From Archangium violaceum (GTDB taxonomy: Bacteria > Myxococcota > Myxococcia > Myxococcales > Myxococcaceae), in the NCBI RefSeq assembly GCF_016859125.1, contig NZ_CP069338.1, positions 10,419,501 through 10,483,500 of the forward strand: a stretch of DNA of 64,000 nucleotides. The letters are read 5' to 3'. Of this stretch, positions 26,854 through 35,492 are shown in pieces. A model generated the notes under the pieces. That model had not been told where the DNA came from. It saw only the letters and a list, made by a program, of their open reading frames with translations, and did not search any database. The translations under genes were made by a program, and so were the position numbers. Numbering within the stretch: the first letter of the stretch is position 1; each line of letters begins with the position of its first letter.

Positions 26854-28554
26854 ATGCCCTTCGACGTGAGGAAGATTCTCGAGCAGCTCGGCACGGGCTC
26901 CGCCGACGTGGGCGTGCCGGCCTGGCTCCAGGAGAGCTGGGGCGATCCAGAAGGGTTCGCCGTCGCGCTGGCCACCGCGAGCGTGGGCCGGGGCCCGCCG
27001 CTCAAGAGCCGCCCCGGCCAGCACCATGACTTCTTCCACGATCTGATCGCCCGCCACGCGAACACGGACCTCATCGCCCTGCGCACCTGGAGCAAGGCAC
27101 ACGGCTGGCGGACGCTCGGCTATCGCCAGCTCCACGAACAGGCGGCGCGGCGGGCCACGACGTGGGCGCAGCAGGGCGTGAAGCCCGGGGCGAGGGTGTG
27201 CCTGCTCTACCACCCGGGGCCCGAGCTGCTCGTCTCGCTGGCGGCGGCGCTGGGCCTGGGCGCCTGCATCAGCATCCTGCCCCCCCAGGGCCGCGGCTTC
27301 CTCACGCGCCGCCTCACCGCGCTCGCCCCCGAGCACATCGCCGCCGAGCCCCACCAGGCGCTCCTGCTCGGGGACTTCGAGAAGCTGCTGCTGCACGGCC
27401 GTGGCAACGCCTCGCCCGCCTTCACCTCGCACACCTACAAGCCGGCCGAGCCGGTGGGGCTCCTCTTCTCGCCGCTGGCGGAGCCACCGGACGTCCCCGT
27501 GCCCCTCACCGCGGACGACGCCTGGCATGGGGCGCTGGTGGATGGACTGCTCACCTTCGGCCTGGGCCCCGGCGAGCACCTGGCCGCGCCCGGCTTCCAC
27601 CCGCTGCAGCACCTGCCCGCCCTGCTCTTCGCCACCCTGCTGCGCGGCGCCACCTTCCTCCACCTCGAGCCGGCCGACCTCGAGACGAACCCCGCCCCGC
27701 TGACGGAGCACCCGCTGCGCGCGCTCGGCGTCACCCCGGCCCTGCGTGACGTGCTGCTGAAGACGCGCACCCGGCTCGAGAAGGTGGGCCACTGGTTCCG
27801 CAACCCCGAGGAGCCGCTCGACTGGCAGAGCTGGCGCGAGTGGGTGAAGCAGTGCGGGCTGTCCTCGGTGCCCACCTCCAACGTGCTCGTCGACGCGGCG
27901 GCTGGAGGCGCGGTGCTCTGCTCCCCGCGACGCGTGGGTGACATCCACCTCGACGCGGCCCCGGCCCCGGGCCGCCGCTGGGCGCTGAAGGATCTCAACC
28001 TCAGTGGCCAGGAGGCACCGGGCGACGTGGGCCTCTTCACCCTGCTGCCCGACAAGGACCGGCCACTCCCCTATGTCATCCTCTCGCGCGTCCATGGCCA
28101 GTACCTCTACGGTGGCACGCGCAACGCACGGCGGGAGGGGCGCGTCTACCCCGCCGCCGAGGTGATGGAGACGCTGGAGTCCCTCGCCTCACTGCGCGGC
28201 ACCTCCGTGTTCGCCGTGCCCGTTGGAGGCACGTCCGGTCAACATCGCCACCTGTTGCTCGCCTTCACCGGCGCGCGGCAGCCGGACGGCGGCACGCTCC
28301 AGCAGGAGATCCGCCGCTGTATCGAGTTGCAGCTCGGCGCCGAGCACCTGCCGGATCGCTACGAGTTCTTCCCCCTCTACCCGCGGCGGAAGAAGGGCCG
28401 GATCGACGAGGCCTGGTGCCACTGGCAATACCAAACGGGCGCGCTGCACAAGAAGAGCACCGATGCGCTCGCCCAGGCGCTGACGGCGCTGCGCGGCCAC
28501 GTTCTGGATACGGAGGGAAAGCCGGGTGACGATGATCCGGCAGGCCAGCCGTGA
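26854..28554 (+). CDS. ANL-fold (AMP-binding-like) protein, probably inactive
   Basis: This 566-residue protein follows the acyl-CoA synthetase/adenylation fold. Recognisable are YRQLHEQAARRA and VCLLYHPGPELLVSLAAALGLGA near the N-terminus, a GRVYPAAEVMETL hinge segment and an A10-like YPRRKKGRIDEAW at the end. The ATP-binding P-loop (normally SSGTTGxPK) is replaced by LLFSPLAEPPDVPV, and the YGxTE motif is absent. Catalysis therefore looks lost. ATG 26854 is preferred (AGGTGA upstream); GTG 26848 is possible. It lies directly before the PAAR-like gene, so a role in spike or effector assembly is plausible. Confidence 0.7.
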   Translation: MPFDVRKILEQLGTGSADVGVPAWLQESWGDPEGFAVALATASVGRGPPLKSRPGQHHDFFHDLIARHANTDLIALRTWSKAHGWRTLGYRQLHEQAARRATTWAQQGVKPGARVCLLYHPGPELLVSLAAALGLGACISILPPQGRGFLTRRLTALAPEHIAAEPHQALLLGDFEKLLLHGRGNASPAFTSHTYKPAEPVGLLFSPLAEPPDVPVPLTADDAWHGALVDGLLTFGLGPGEHLAAPGFHPLQHLPALLFATLLRGATFLHLEPADLETNPAPLTEHPLRALGVTPALRDVLLKTRTRLEKVGHWFRNPEEPLDWQSWREWVKQCGLSSVPTSNVLVDAAAGGAVLCSPRRVGDIHLDAAPAPGRRWALKDLNLSGQEAPGDVGLFTLLPDKDRPLPYVILSRVHGQYLYGGTRNARREGRVYPAAEVMETLESLASLRGTSVFAVPVGGTSGQHRHLLLAFTGARQPDGGTLQQEIRRCIELQLGAEHLPDRYEFFPLYPRRKKGRIDEAWCHWQYQTGALHKKSTDALAQALTALRGHVLDTEGKPGDDDPAGQP

Positions 28555-28567
28555 AAGGAAACGGGCC

Positions 28568-28951
28568 ATGGGACTCCAGATCGTCATGGGCGCCATGATG
28601 CAGTGCAGCTTCGGGTTGTCGCCCTCCTCGTTGATGGTGCTGCCCACCAACAAGGTGATGGGCACGACACCGGCGGCCAACATCATGGACAACAAGCCCT
28701 TCGTGAACATCCTCCCCTTCGGGATGTGCAAGTCGATGGCGAACCCCGCGGTGGCCGCGGCCACGGCGGCGAACAAGGGCGTGCTCACCCAGATGCCGTG
28801 CGTGCCCGCCACGGCGGCGCCCTGGGTCCCCGGATGCCCCAAGGTCCTCATCGGCAACATGCCGGCCCTGGAGAGCAACTCGAAGCTCATGTGCAGCTTC
28901 GGCGGCGTCATCCAGATCGTCATGCCCGGCCAGTTCACGGTGACGGAGTAA
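28568..28951 (+). CDS. PAAR-like T6SS spike-tip protein (DUF4280)
   Basis: A 127-residue protein of the DUF4280 type. It has GAMMQCSFG and NIMDNKPFVNILPFGMC, then VLTQMPCVPAT and a closing CSFGGVIQIVMPGQF. Four conserved Cys positions could bind a metal as in PAAR tips. DUF4280 proteins are regarded as PAAR-like caps for VgrG spikes. ATG 28568 is chosen with AAAGGAAA upstream; ATG 28526 overlaps the previous gene. It is followed three bases later by the TssA-like gene. Confidence 0.8.
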   Translation: MGLQIVMGAMMQCSFGLSPSSLMVLPTNKVMGTTPAANIMDNKPFVNILPFGMCKSMANPAVAAATAANKGVLTQMPCVPATAAPWVPGCPKVLIGNMPALESNSKLMCSFGGVIQIVMPGQFTVTE

Positions 28952-28954
28952 CCC

Positions 28955-30004
28955 ATGGCCGACACGTCCCCGACCGCCGCGCCCTTCGATTCCACCCTCC
29001 TGGAGCAGCCGCGCGACAAGGTCGAGATACCGGATGCGGAGAGCGCGGAGGAGCGCCTGGAGAGGGTGCTCGGACTGGTGGCCCGGGGCGCCTACGCGGA
29101 GGCGTCGCGCGCCGCCGAGGCACTGCTGAGCGAGGGCATGCGTGACGTGCGGCTGGTGACGCCCTACCTCTTCGGGGGCTTCCTCGAGCACGGCCTGCGT
29201 GCCATGCCGGTCATCTTCTCCTCGCTCGCCAAGGTCCTGACGAGCCAGTGGGAGAGCTTCGGTCCGGCCGAGAAGAAGACCGTCTTCGCCCGGAGCGGCC
29301 TGCTCTGGCTGTTCAAGACGCTGTCCAAGCATCTCCAGCACCACGAGATAGCCAAGGACGAGACGTGGCACCAGTGGAACACGGCGGACAACCGGGTCCC
29401 CCTGCAGGACGCGCTGACGCTCGCGGGCGAGGTGAACGAGGCCCTCGCCACCACGCTGCCGGGGAGCGGCTGCGAGGGGCCCTTCCGGCAGATCACCCAC
29501 TGGCTGGGCACGCACCTGTCGGCCCTCCCGAGCGAGCCCCCGCCTCCCGCGGACGAGCCGGCCCACGAGGAGAGCCCCGAGGGAGCCAGCGCGACCCACC
29601 CAGACGAGGACGAGGAGCCAGAAGCCCGGGCCAGGCCCACACCGGCCGCCCGGCCCCCCGAGGCACCAGCGCCCAAGGGCCCCGTCATCCCCGTCTCGCC
29701 AGCGCTCGCCCTGCTGATGCGCAAGCTGGACGCCTTCGACACGCTCGTGGAGCGCAGGGACCTGGCCCGGGCCAGCGTGGTGGCCTCGGACGTGCTCCAC
29801 ACCCTCGAGCACTTCGATCCGCGCGTCTACCTGCCCTCGCTCTTCGCGCGCTTCTTCGGCGGCCTGGGGATGCACGCCGACGTCATCGAGCGGCTGCTGC
29901 AGAGCACCGACACCCTGGCCTTCCGCGCGCTCGAGCAGCTCTACCGGGTGGACCTCGACGCCTTCATGGCCGCGCCGCCGAGCTCCCTGTCGTCGGAGGA
30001 GTAG
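28955..30004 (+). CDS. TssA/IglI-like T6SS component
   Basis: A 349-residue protein with two helical blocks (about 30-190 and 245-340) joined by a long acidic/proline linker (about 193-240). Similar proteins in other myxobacterial T6SS clusters are, as I recall, labelled IglI-like. Position between the PAAR-like gene and tssG fits a baseplate-capping TssA role. The N-terminal ImpA signature of classical TssA is not obvious, so the exact class is uncertain. Four bases separate it from tssG. Confidence 0.6.
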   Translation: MADTSPTAAPFDSTLLEQPRDKVEIPDAESAEERLERVLGLVARGAYAEASRAAEALLSEGMRDVRLVTPYLFGGFLEHGLRAMPVIFSSLAKVLTSQWESFGPAEKKTVFARSGLLWLFKTLSKHLQHHEIAKDETWHQWNTADNRVPLQDALTLAGEVNEALATTLPGSGCEGPFRQITHWLGTHLSALPSEPPPPADEPAHEESPEGASATHPDEDEEPEARARPTPAARPPEAPAPKGPVIPVSPALALLMRKLDAFDTLVERRDLARASVVASDVLHTLEHFDPRVYLPSLFARFFGGLGMHADVIERLLQSTDTLAFRALEQLYRVDLDAFMAAPPSSLSSEE

Positions 30005-30007
30005 CGG

Positions 30008-30934
30008 ATGGGCACCCTCTCCGCCGTGTCACCGAACGGCCAGCCCCCTCTGGAGCAGCGCATCCGTGAGCGCATCCGCTCCTTCGACATCCCCGCGTTG
30101 CTGGAGCAGCTGGCCCGCATGGGCTACCGCGCGGCCGACATCGAGTACCGCAGCCAGCGCACCAACGTGCACCAGGGCCACCTCGTGCACGACATCCAAT
30201 TCCTGCCTCCACCGAACCGGCGCGCCGTCATCACGGTGAACGTGGGACTGCTCAGCGTACAGTCGCTGTTGCCCTCCTTCCTCCTCCAGGCCCTGGAGCG
30301 ACAGGACAATGATCGGATGGAGCTCTTCCTGGGCTACTTCGATCACCTGCTGCTCCACGCCCGTTTCGCCGGGCTCCATCCGGAGCGGGACGCGTCGCTG
30401 CTCCCGGGGTGGGGAGAGACGGCGCGGCACCGGCTGCTCCTGCTGCGCCCCAACAGCCCCAGCACGCTTCACTGGCTCTTCTCCAGCGTCTACCCCGAGG
30501 CGGAGATCTCCGTGCGGCGCGAGCTCCGCCGCCAACAGGTGCCCTCCACCAACCTCCGGCTCGGCACCACCACGCTCGGGGACACCACCTCCATGGGGGG
30601 CTTCGCCTACGTGCCCACCGGAGGCATGGAGGTCTCCATCCACTGCGACGAGCCCTGGTGCGGCACCGGCGTCCCGTGGTCGAAGGAGGCCCCGCGCCGC
30701 CTGTTCACACGGATCCTCCCATTGCTCTCCGAGCGCTCGCTGCTGCTCACCACCGTGCTCGTGCTGCGCGATTACGAGAGCTACGCGCGCATCGAGGACG
30801 ACAGCTATGTCGGCTACGATCCACTCGTCTTTGGCGAGGACGTGCGGCACGTCGTCCTCTTCTCAGACGATACAGCCCGCTACAAGCCCGTGGATCCAAA
30901 CGAGCCGGGACCGGAAATCCGGCGCGCGGGCTGA
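30008..30934 (+). CDS. tssG: TssG, T6SS baseplate wedge protein
   Basis: A 308-residue protein with TssG features: RMGYRAADIEYRSQ near residue 37, PNRRAVITVNVGLLS and the LPSFLLQAL region, FLGYFDHLLLHARFAGL, and a C-terminal strand-rich domain with LRLGTTTLGD. TssG pairs with TssF and TssE in the wedge around the VgrG hub. The call is supported by tssK, tssE and tssF nearby in the same direction. The gene is followed by a 136-bp gap before tssB. Confidence 0.75.
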   Translation: MGTLSAVSPNGQPPLEQRIRERIRSFDIPALLEQLARMGYRAADIEYRSQRTNVHQGHLVHDIQFLPPPNRRAVITVNVGLLSVQSLLPSFLLQALERQDNDRMELFLGYFDHLLLHARFAGLHPERDASLLPGWGETARHRLLLLRPNSPSTLHWLFSSVYPEAEISVRRELRRQQVPSTNLRLGTTTLGDTTSMGGFAYVPTGGMEVSIHCDEPWCGTGVPWSKEAPRRLFTRILPLLSERSLLLTTVLVLRDYESYARIEDDSYVGYDPLVFGEDVRHVVLFSDDTARYKPVDPNEPGPEIRRAG

Positions 30935-30947
30935 ATTCTTGCTCCAC
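30929..30947 (+). promoter_or_regulatory. Possible sigma-54 promoter upstream of tssB
   Basis: GG-N10-GC (30929-30942) within GGGCTGAATTCTTGCT keeps the invariant -24/-12 dinucleotides and TTGCT, but the -24 block is only partly like TGGCAC. It lies 120 bases before tssB in the largest gap of the cluster. Weak evidence. Confidence 0.25.
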
Positions 30948-31070
30948 CTGAAGTCAGGGATATTTTCACTAACTAACACGCGGCGGACCGTGTCCTGGGG
31001 CGGGAGGGGGCATTCTGGGCGTCTTGAACAAGGGACGCGCACCACTTCCGCGTAAGCGTAAGGAGAGACA

Positions 31071-31652
31071 GTGCCCATCCAGGACAAGCTTCCCAAATCC
31101 CGTATCACACTCACATATCGCACCAACATCAGCGGGCAGGAGCAGGAGGTCGATCTTCCCTTCCGGGTCCTCGTCCTCGGCGACTACTCGCTGGGTTCCT
31201 CGAAGGATCGCAAGCAGGACCTCGAGGATCGCAAGCTGCGCTCGGTGACGGGCAACAACATCAACGATCTCATGAAGGACATGGACATGTCCGTCGAGTT
31301 CGAGGTGCCCAACAAGATCAACCCGAGCGCCGAGGAGAACATCCAGGTCCAGCTGAAGATCGACCGGATGAAGTCCTTCAACCCGGACGAGATCGTCCAC
31401 CAGGTGCCCAAGCTCAAGGCGCTCCTGCTGCTGCGCAAGCTGCTGCTGGAGATGCAGTCGGACATCGACAACCGCAAGGAGCTGCGGCGCACGCTCTATG
31501 AGCTGTACTCCAACCCGGAGGAGCTCAAGAAGCTGATGGAGAGCGAGAAGCTCAAGGCCTACGAGCCCCTGCGCCTGCCCGCCGACACCGGCTCCGAGCC
31601 CACCGCCAAGCCCGCCTCCGGTCCCGACGTGCCGGCCGCCAAGCCCAACTGA
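31071..31652 (+). CDS. tssB: TssB (VipA), small sheath subunit
   Basis: A 193-residue sheath protein with the TssB start SRITLTYRTNI, the LPFRVLVLGDYSLG strand, RKLRSVTGNNINDLMKDM, and the FNPDEIVHQVPKLKALLLLR core. TssB and TssC form the contractile sheath that propels the Hcp tube. The GTG start at 31071 has AAGGAG upstream. The last 25 residues are Pro/Ala-rich. Followed by tssC after 47 bases. Confidence 0.93.
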   Translation: MPIQDKLPKSRITLTYRTNISGQEQEVDLPFRVLVLGDYSLGSSKDRKQDLEDRKLRSVTGNNINDLMKDMDMSVEFEVPNKINPSAEENIQVQLKIDRMKSFNPDEIVHQVPKLKALLLLRKLLLEMQSDIDNRKELRRTLYELYSNPEELKKLMESEKLKAYEPLRLPADTGSEPTAKPASGPDVPAAKPN

Positions 31653-31699
31653 GCCACTCCCCGTCCTGAACCCTTTCCTCTCCGAGGAGCCATCCTTTC

Positions 31700-33193
31700 A
31701 TGGCTGAAAAAGACTATCTGATCGAGTTGTTCAAGAACCGGAGCTACGAGGCGCCGCCCGCCGCTCCGCAACCGCTGATCGAGAAGAACCTGGTGCCCGC
31801 CCCGCTGGACGAGTCGGCGGTGCCCGGTGAGAGCCGCTTCCTCTCCTCGCTGGCGGCCCTGCTCTACAACGTCGAGCCCATCAAGGACGACGAGGGCAAG
31901 GTCCGCTTCGACAAGGGCGAGGTGATGAAGGCCGTCAAGCGCGTCGATGAGCTCATCGAGGCGCAGATGAACGAGATCCTCCACAACGAGAAGTTCCAGC
32001 AGATGGAGTCCGCCTGGCGCGGGCTGGAGGATCTGGTCCAGCACACCAACTTCCAGGCGAACATCACCATCGAGCTGCTGGACGTGTCCAAGCAGGAGCT
32101 GGGCGAGGACTTCGAGAAGAACTCGAGCAGCATCTTCTCCAGCGCCCTCTTCGACAAGGTCTACATCCAGGAGTACGACCAGTACGGCGGCCGTCCCTAC
32201 GGCGCGATGATCGGTCTGTATGAGTTCGCGGCCACCAAGGCGGACCTCACCTGGCTGGAGCGCATGAGCTGGGTGGCCAACGCGGCGCACTGCCCCTTCG
32301 TCGCCTCGGCCACCCACAAGTTCTTCGACTGTGAGAGCGTCCAGCAACTCGAGACGCTCAAGAACCTGGATGGCGTGCTCTCCCACCCGCGCTATAGCAA
32401 GTGGGCCGAGCTGCGCGACTCCGAGTCGGGCGCCTATATCGGTCTCACGCTTCCGCGCTTCGTGCTGCGCCTGCCGTGGAACCCCGTCACCAACCCGTGT
32501 GACGTGCTCAACTTCACCGAGGAGGCCTCGGGCGATCCCCAGAAGTACCTGTGGGGCAACTCCGCCATCCTCTTCGCCCGCAACCTGGTGAAGGCCTTCG
32601 AGCAGTCCGGCTGGTGCCAGTCCATCCGCGGCCCCAAGGGCGGCGGACAGATCAAGGGCCTGCCGGTGGACACCTTCACCCTGCGCGGCCAGAAGATGAT
32701 CCAGCCGCCGCTGGAGATGACCATCCCGGACTACCGCGAGTTCGAGTTCGCCCGGAATGGCTTCATCCCGCTCGTCTACCGGAAGAACGAGGCCGAGGCG
32801 TCCTTCTTCAGCACCCAGTCCATCAAGCGATCCAAGCGCTTCAAGGATCCGAAGGACTCGGAGAACTCGCAGCTCGTCACCAACCTGGCCTACACGTTCT
32901 CCATCACCCGCATCGCGCACTACATCAAGTGCATCATGCGCGACAACATCGGCAGCACCGCGGACGAGGGTTACATCCAGCGGCAGATCGACGCGTGGCT
33001 CGGCGGGTACGTGACCACGGTGGTCAACCCGGATGACCTGACGCTGCGCCGCTTCCCCTTCAAGGCCACCAACGTCGCGGTGGCGCGCCGCGCCGGGGAG
33101 ATCGGCTGGTACGACTGCAAGGTCGCCGTGCTTCCCCATATCCAGTTCGAAGGCCTCAACGTGGAGCTGATGCTCGAGTCCCGGCTCGGCTAG
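31700..33193 (+). CDS. tssC: TssC (VipB), large sheath subunit
   Basis: This 497-residue protein is of normal length for TssC. Signature segments include WRGLEDLVQHTNF, ELLDVSKQELGEDF, YGAMIGLYEF, LPRFVLRLPW, the FEFARNGFIPLVYRK region and the C-terminal VARRAGEIGWYDCKV. ATG 31700 follows GAGGAGCC. It works with TssB; a ClpV would normally recycle the contracted sheath, but no clpV gene is in this window. Confidence 0.95.
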   Translation: MAEKDYLIELFKNRSYEAPPAAPQPLIEKNLVPAPLDESAVPGESRFLSSLAALLYNVEPIKDDEGKVRFDKGEVMKAVKRVDELIEAQMNEILHNEKFQQMESAWRGLEDLVQHTNFQANITIELLDVSKQELGEDFEKNSSSIFSSALFDKVYIQEYDQYGGRPYGAMIGLYEFAATKADLTWLERMSWVANAAHCPFVASATHKFFDCESVQQLETLKNLDGVLSHPRYSKWAELRDSESGAYIGLTLPRFVLRLPWNPVTNPCDVLNFTEEASGDPQKYLWGNSAILFARNLVKAFEQSGWCQSIRGPKGGGQIKGLPVDTFTLRGQKMIQPPLEMTIPDYREFEFARNGFIPLVYRKNEAEASFFSTQSIKRSKRFKDPKDSENSQLVTNLAYTFSITRIAHYIKCIMRDNIGSTADEGYIQRQIDAWLGGYVTTVVNPDDLTLRRFPFKATNVAVARRAGEIGWYDCKVAVLPHIQFEGLNVELMLESRLG

Positions 33194-33228
33194 GCCCTCC
33201 CCCAACCGTTTTGGAATAGGAGCAAGAC

Positions 33229-33813
33229 ATGCCCCAGTTCTCGCGCGCCCTGGATGTCTACCAGGGCTTCAACTTCAAGAAGGACAAGCAGTCCCCCGTG
33301 GGTTACATCCTGTCGATCAAGATCGGCGACAAGACCCTGACGGCCGACCAGGAGACCATCAAGAACCCCGAGGAGCCGGACAAGGCGATCGCGGAGAAGG
33401 TGGTGGCAGTGCTCAACCACTACCTGTGGGAGACGGGCGCCACGGACGCCATCTACATGTCCGGTCAGGTGTCCACCGCGAACAAGCAGATGCTCGCGGA
33501 GATGCTGCTGGGCACCTGGTCCAGCATCGACGTGGAGTTCAAGTACGTCGTCTACGAGTACGATCCGCTCGCCAAGAAGTACTTCAAGTCCAACTTCGTG
33601 GACGCGGCGGTCAAGGGCCTGCTGGAGAAGAACGGGGACGATCTGAACCTGGCGATCGCGGACAACCCGTCCACCGAGGTGCAGTCGCCGAAGAACTACA
33701 CCTTCCAGATCGGCATCAAGCCCCAGACGCTCGAGCAGACGGTGAACGTGGCGGTCGCCTCGGGCAAGAACATCGTCAAGCAGTGGGGCGTCACGGAGAC
33801 CGCGGCGGGTTAG
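33229..33813 (+). CDS. Hcp-like tube protein (TssD candidate)
   Basis: A 194-residue soluble protein directly after tssC, the usual place for hcp. The first part is less typical (YQGFNFKKDKQSPVGY), then LSIKIGDKTLT and a mixed strand/helix pattern with a C-terminal SPKNYTFQIGIKPQTLEQ. It has no signal peptide. The match to classical Hcp is not strong by eye, so the call rests mainly on position and size. AATAGGAG lies upstream of ATG 33229. Confidence 0.6.
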   Translation: MPQFSRALDVYQGFNFKKDKQSPVGYILSIKIGDKTLTADQETIKNPEEPDKAIAEKVVAVLNHYLWETGATDAIYMSGQVSTANKQMLAEMLLGTWSSIDVEFKYVVYEYDPLAKKYFKSNFVDAAVKGLLEKNGDDLNLAIADNPSTEVQSPKNYTFQIGIKPQTLEQTVNVAVASGKNIVKQWGVTETAAG

Positions 33814-33838
33814 CCGCGCGCGGCCCCTCTTCCAACGG

Positions 33839-35104
33839 ATGAACCGAGCCATGCAGCCTCACAAGCTCGCGCGGGTCCGCTGGCAGGTGGGCCAGACGCT
33901 GCTTCCCGAGCATTTCCGTACCCAGGACGGCGCCCTGTCGGAGGAGGCCCGGCTGTATGCCGAGCTGTCCGGCCTCCCTCTGCGGGGCGTCGCCGCCCTG
34001 GATTTGAACGAGGTGCTGCTCGGCGAGGGCACCTTCAGCATTTCCTCACTGACCGCGGTGATGCCGGGCGGCTTCCTGGTGGAGGTCCCCGGCAACGCCA
34101 CGGTGTCGCCCCTGTCGCTGGAAGACACCGGCCGCTCCGAGGTCACCCTCTTCCTCCACCTCCTGGCGGAGACGAGCGGCAGCGAGGGCATCCCGCTCTA
34201 CACGGAGGATCCGCCCACCGTCCACCGCACCCTCCACACGCTGCTGCTCTCCACCGAGCACGCGGTGGATGGCGCCGTGTCCACGCTGGAGCTGGCCTCG
34301 CTCTCCAAGGACACCGAGGGCCAGTGGCACCTGTCCGCGGAGAACGTGCCCCCGCTGCTGCTGGTGGGCCCCAACCCCTTCCTGGAGCCGGTGCTCGCGG
34401 ACCTGGACAGTCTGCTCGAGCAGGCCCAGGGCCAGCTGCGCACGCGCCTGCAGGACAGCTACCTGCGAAGTGATCGGCTCACCACCGCCCGCCGCGCGTT
34501 GTGCGAGGTGCGCCGGCTGCAGGCCCTGCGGGCCGACATGCGGCATCACGTCTACCCGCACCCGTACAAGTTCCTCGACGCGCTGCGCGGGCTCTACTTC
34601 GAGGCGTGCTGCTACCTGGAGGCCGAGCCCGACGAGAACCTCCCCACCTACCATCACGAGGATCTCGGCCCGGCCCTGCGCCGGTGGATGGAGCTACTCA
34701 ACCGGAGCTTCCGCCCCGAGGCCACGCGCCTCACCCACCGCGCCTTCACCAGCCGCGATGGCCGCTTCATCCTGTCGCCATTGCCCAAGGAGACTCCTCC
34801 GCCCAACGACTTCTATCTGCTGGTGCAGCGCAAGGATCCGAGCAGGCCGCTGCCGCTGGAGGGCGTGAAGCTGGCCAGCCCGCTGCGCCTGCCGGTGGTG
34901 CGCCGCCTGGCGCTCAAGGGCATCAGCTACCGCCACGTGCCCCACCCCGCCTTCCCCCACGCCTTCGGCCCGGAGATCGACTGGTACCAGCTCACCGCCA
35001 CGGGCGAGGAGTGGCAGTACGCCCTGCGCGAGGACGGCCTGGCCTTCTTCGTCACCCCCGCGCTCGACGGCACCCAGATCTCCCTCTTCTGGCGGAGGCA
35101 GTGA
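33839..35104 (+). CDS. tssK: TssK, baseplate-membrane complex connector
   Basis: A 421-residue protein with the TssK N-terminal motif VRWQVGQTLLPEHFRTQD, a shoulder domain, the RRLQALRADMRHHVYPHPYKF helical middle in parts, and a C-terminal head with YRHVPHPAFPHAFGPEIDW. TssK links the baseplate wedge to TssL and TssM. Its stop directly abuts the tssE start. Confidence 0.88.
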   Translation: MNRAMQPHKLARVRWQVGQTLLPEHFRTQDGALSEEARLYAELSGLPLRGVAALDLNEVLLGEGTFSISSLTAVMPGGFLVEVPGNATVSPLSLEDTGRSEVTLFLHLLAETSGSEGIPLYTEDPPTVHRTLHTLLLSTEHAVDGAVSTLELASLSKDTEGQWHLSAENVPPLLLVGPNPFLEPVLADLDSLLEQAQGQLRTRLQDSYLRSDRLTTARRALCEVRRLQALRADMRHHVYPHPYKFLDALRGLYFEACCYLEAEPDENLPTYHHEDLGPALRRWMELLNRSFRPEATRLTHRAFTSRDGRFILSPLPKETPPPNDFYLLVQRKDPSRPLPLEGVKLASPLRLPVVRRLALKGISYRHVPHPAFPHAFGPEIDWYQLTATGEEWQYALREDGLAFFVTPALDGTQISLFWRRQ

Positions 35105-35491
35105 ATGGCGCGTCAGGCCTTCCTGGACAAGTTCGGCAACAACCGCCGTGACGGCACGCGCGACGAGCTGGTGCAGGTGCTACGCAACCTGGAGGCCGTG
35201 CTCAACACGCAGCAGGGCTACGGCTTCTTCAGGCGGGACTTCGGGCTCGGGGAGTACATGGAGAAGCGCGGCACCCGCGCGCTCGTGCAGACGCTCACCT
35301 CGGAGATCCAGAGCGAGATCGAAACCAACGAGCCACGCCTGAAGGACGTGGAGGTGACGCTCGAGGGCCGCGACGCCACGCTGTGGCTGCACTTCAAGCT
35401 GACCGCCACGCTGGGCGGCCAACCCGTCGAGCTGCGGCTCTTCTTCGACACCGTGAGCAGCCGGGTCCGCGTCCAGAAGAAGGAAGAGTGA
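35105..35491 (+). CDS. tssE: TssE, gp25-like baseplate protein
   Basis: A 128-residue gp25-like protein. It has the LVQVLRNLEAVLNTQQGYG segment, with the conserved DFGLGEYM following, and a C-terminal strand domain LWLHFKLTATLGG. TssE initiates sheath assembly at the baseplate. It starts on the base after the tssK stop and is followed one base later by vgrG. Confidence 0.9.
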   Translation: MARQAFLDKFGNNRRDGTRDELVQVLRNLEAVLNTQQGYGFFRRDFGLGEYMEKRGTRALVQTLTSEIQSEIETNEPRLKDVEVTLEGRDATLWLHFKLTATLGGQPVELRLFFDTVSSRVRVQKKEE

Positions 35492-35492
35492 C

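Noticed and set aside
25063-28095. A 1010-codon open frame on the minus strand
   Set aside because: It is antisense to the OmpA and ANL-like genes and the giant repeat protein's 3' end. Its translation is low-complexity Arg/His/Gln/Leu with no domain, as expected from GC-rich third positions.
26854-28554. Annotation as an active acyl-CoA synthetase
   Set aside because: The nucleotide-binding loop and YGxTE motif are missing, so only the fold can be claimed.
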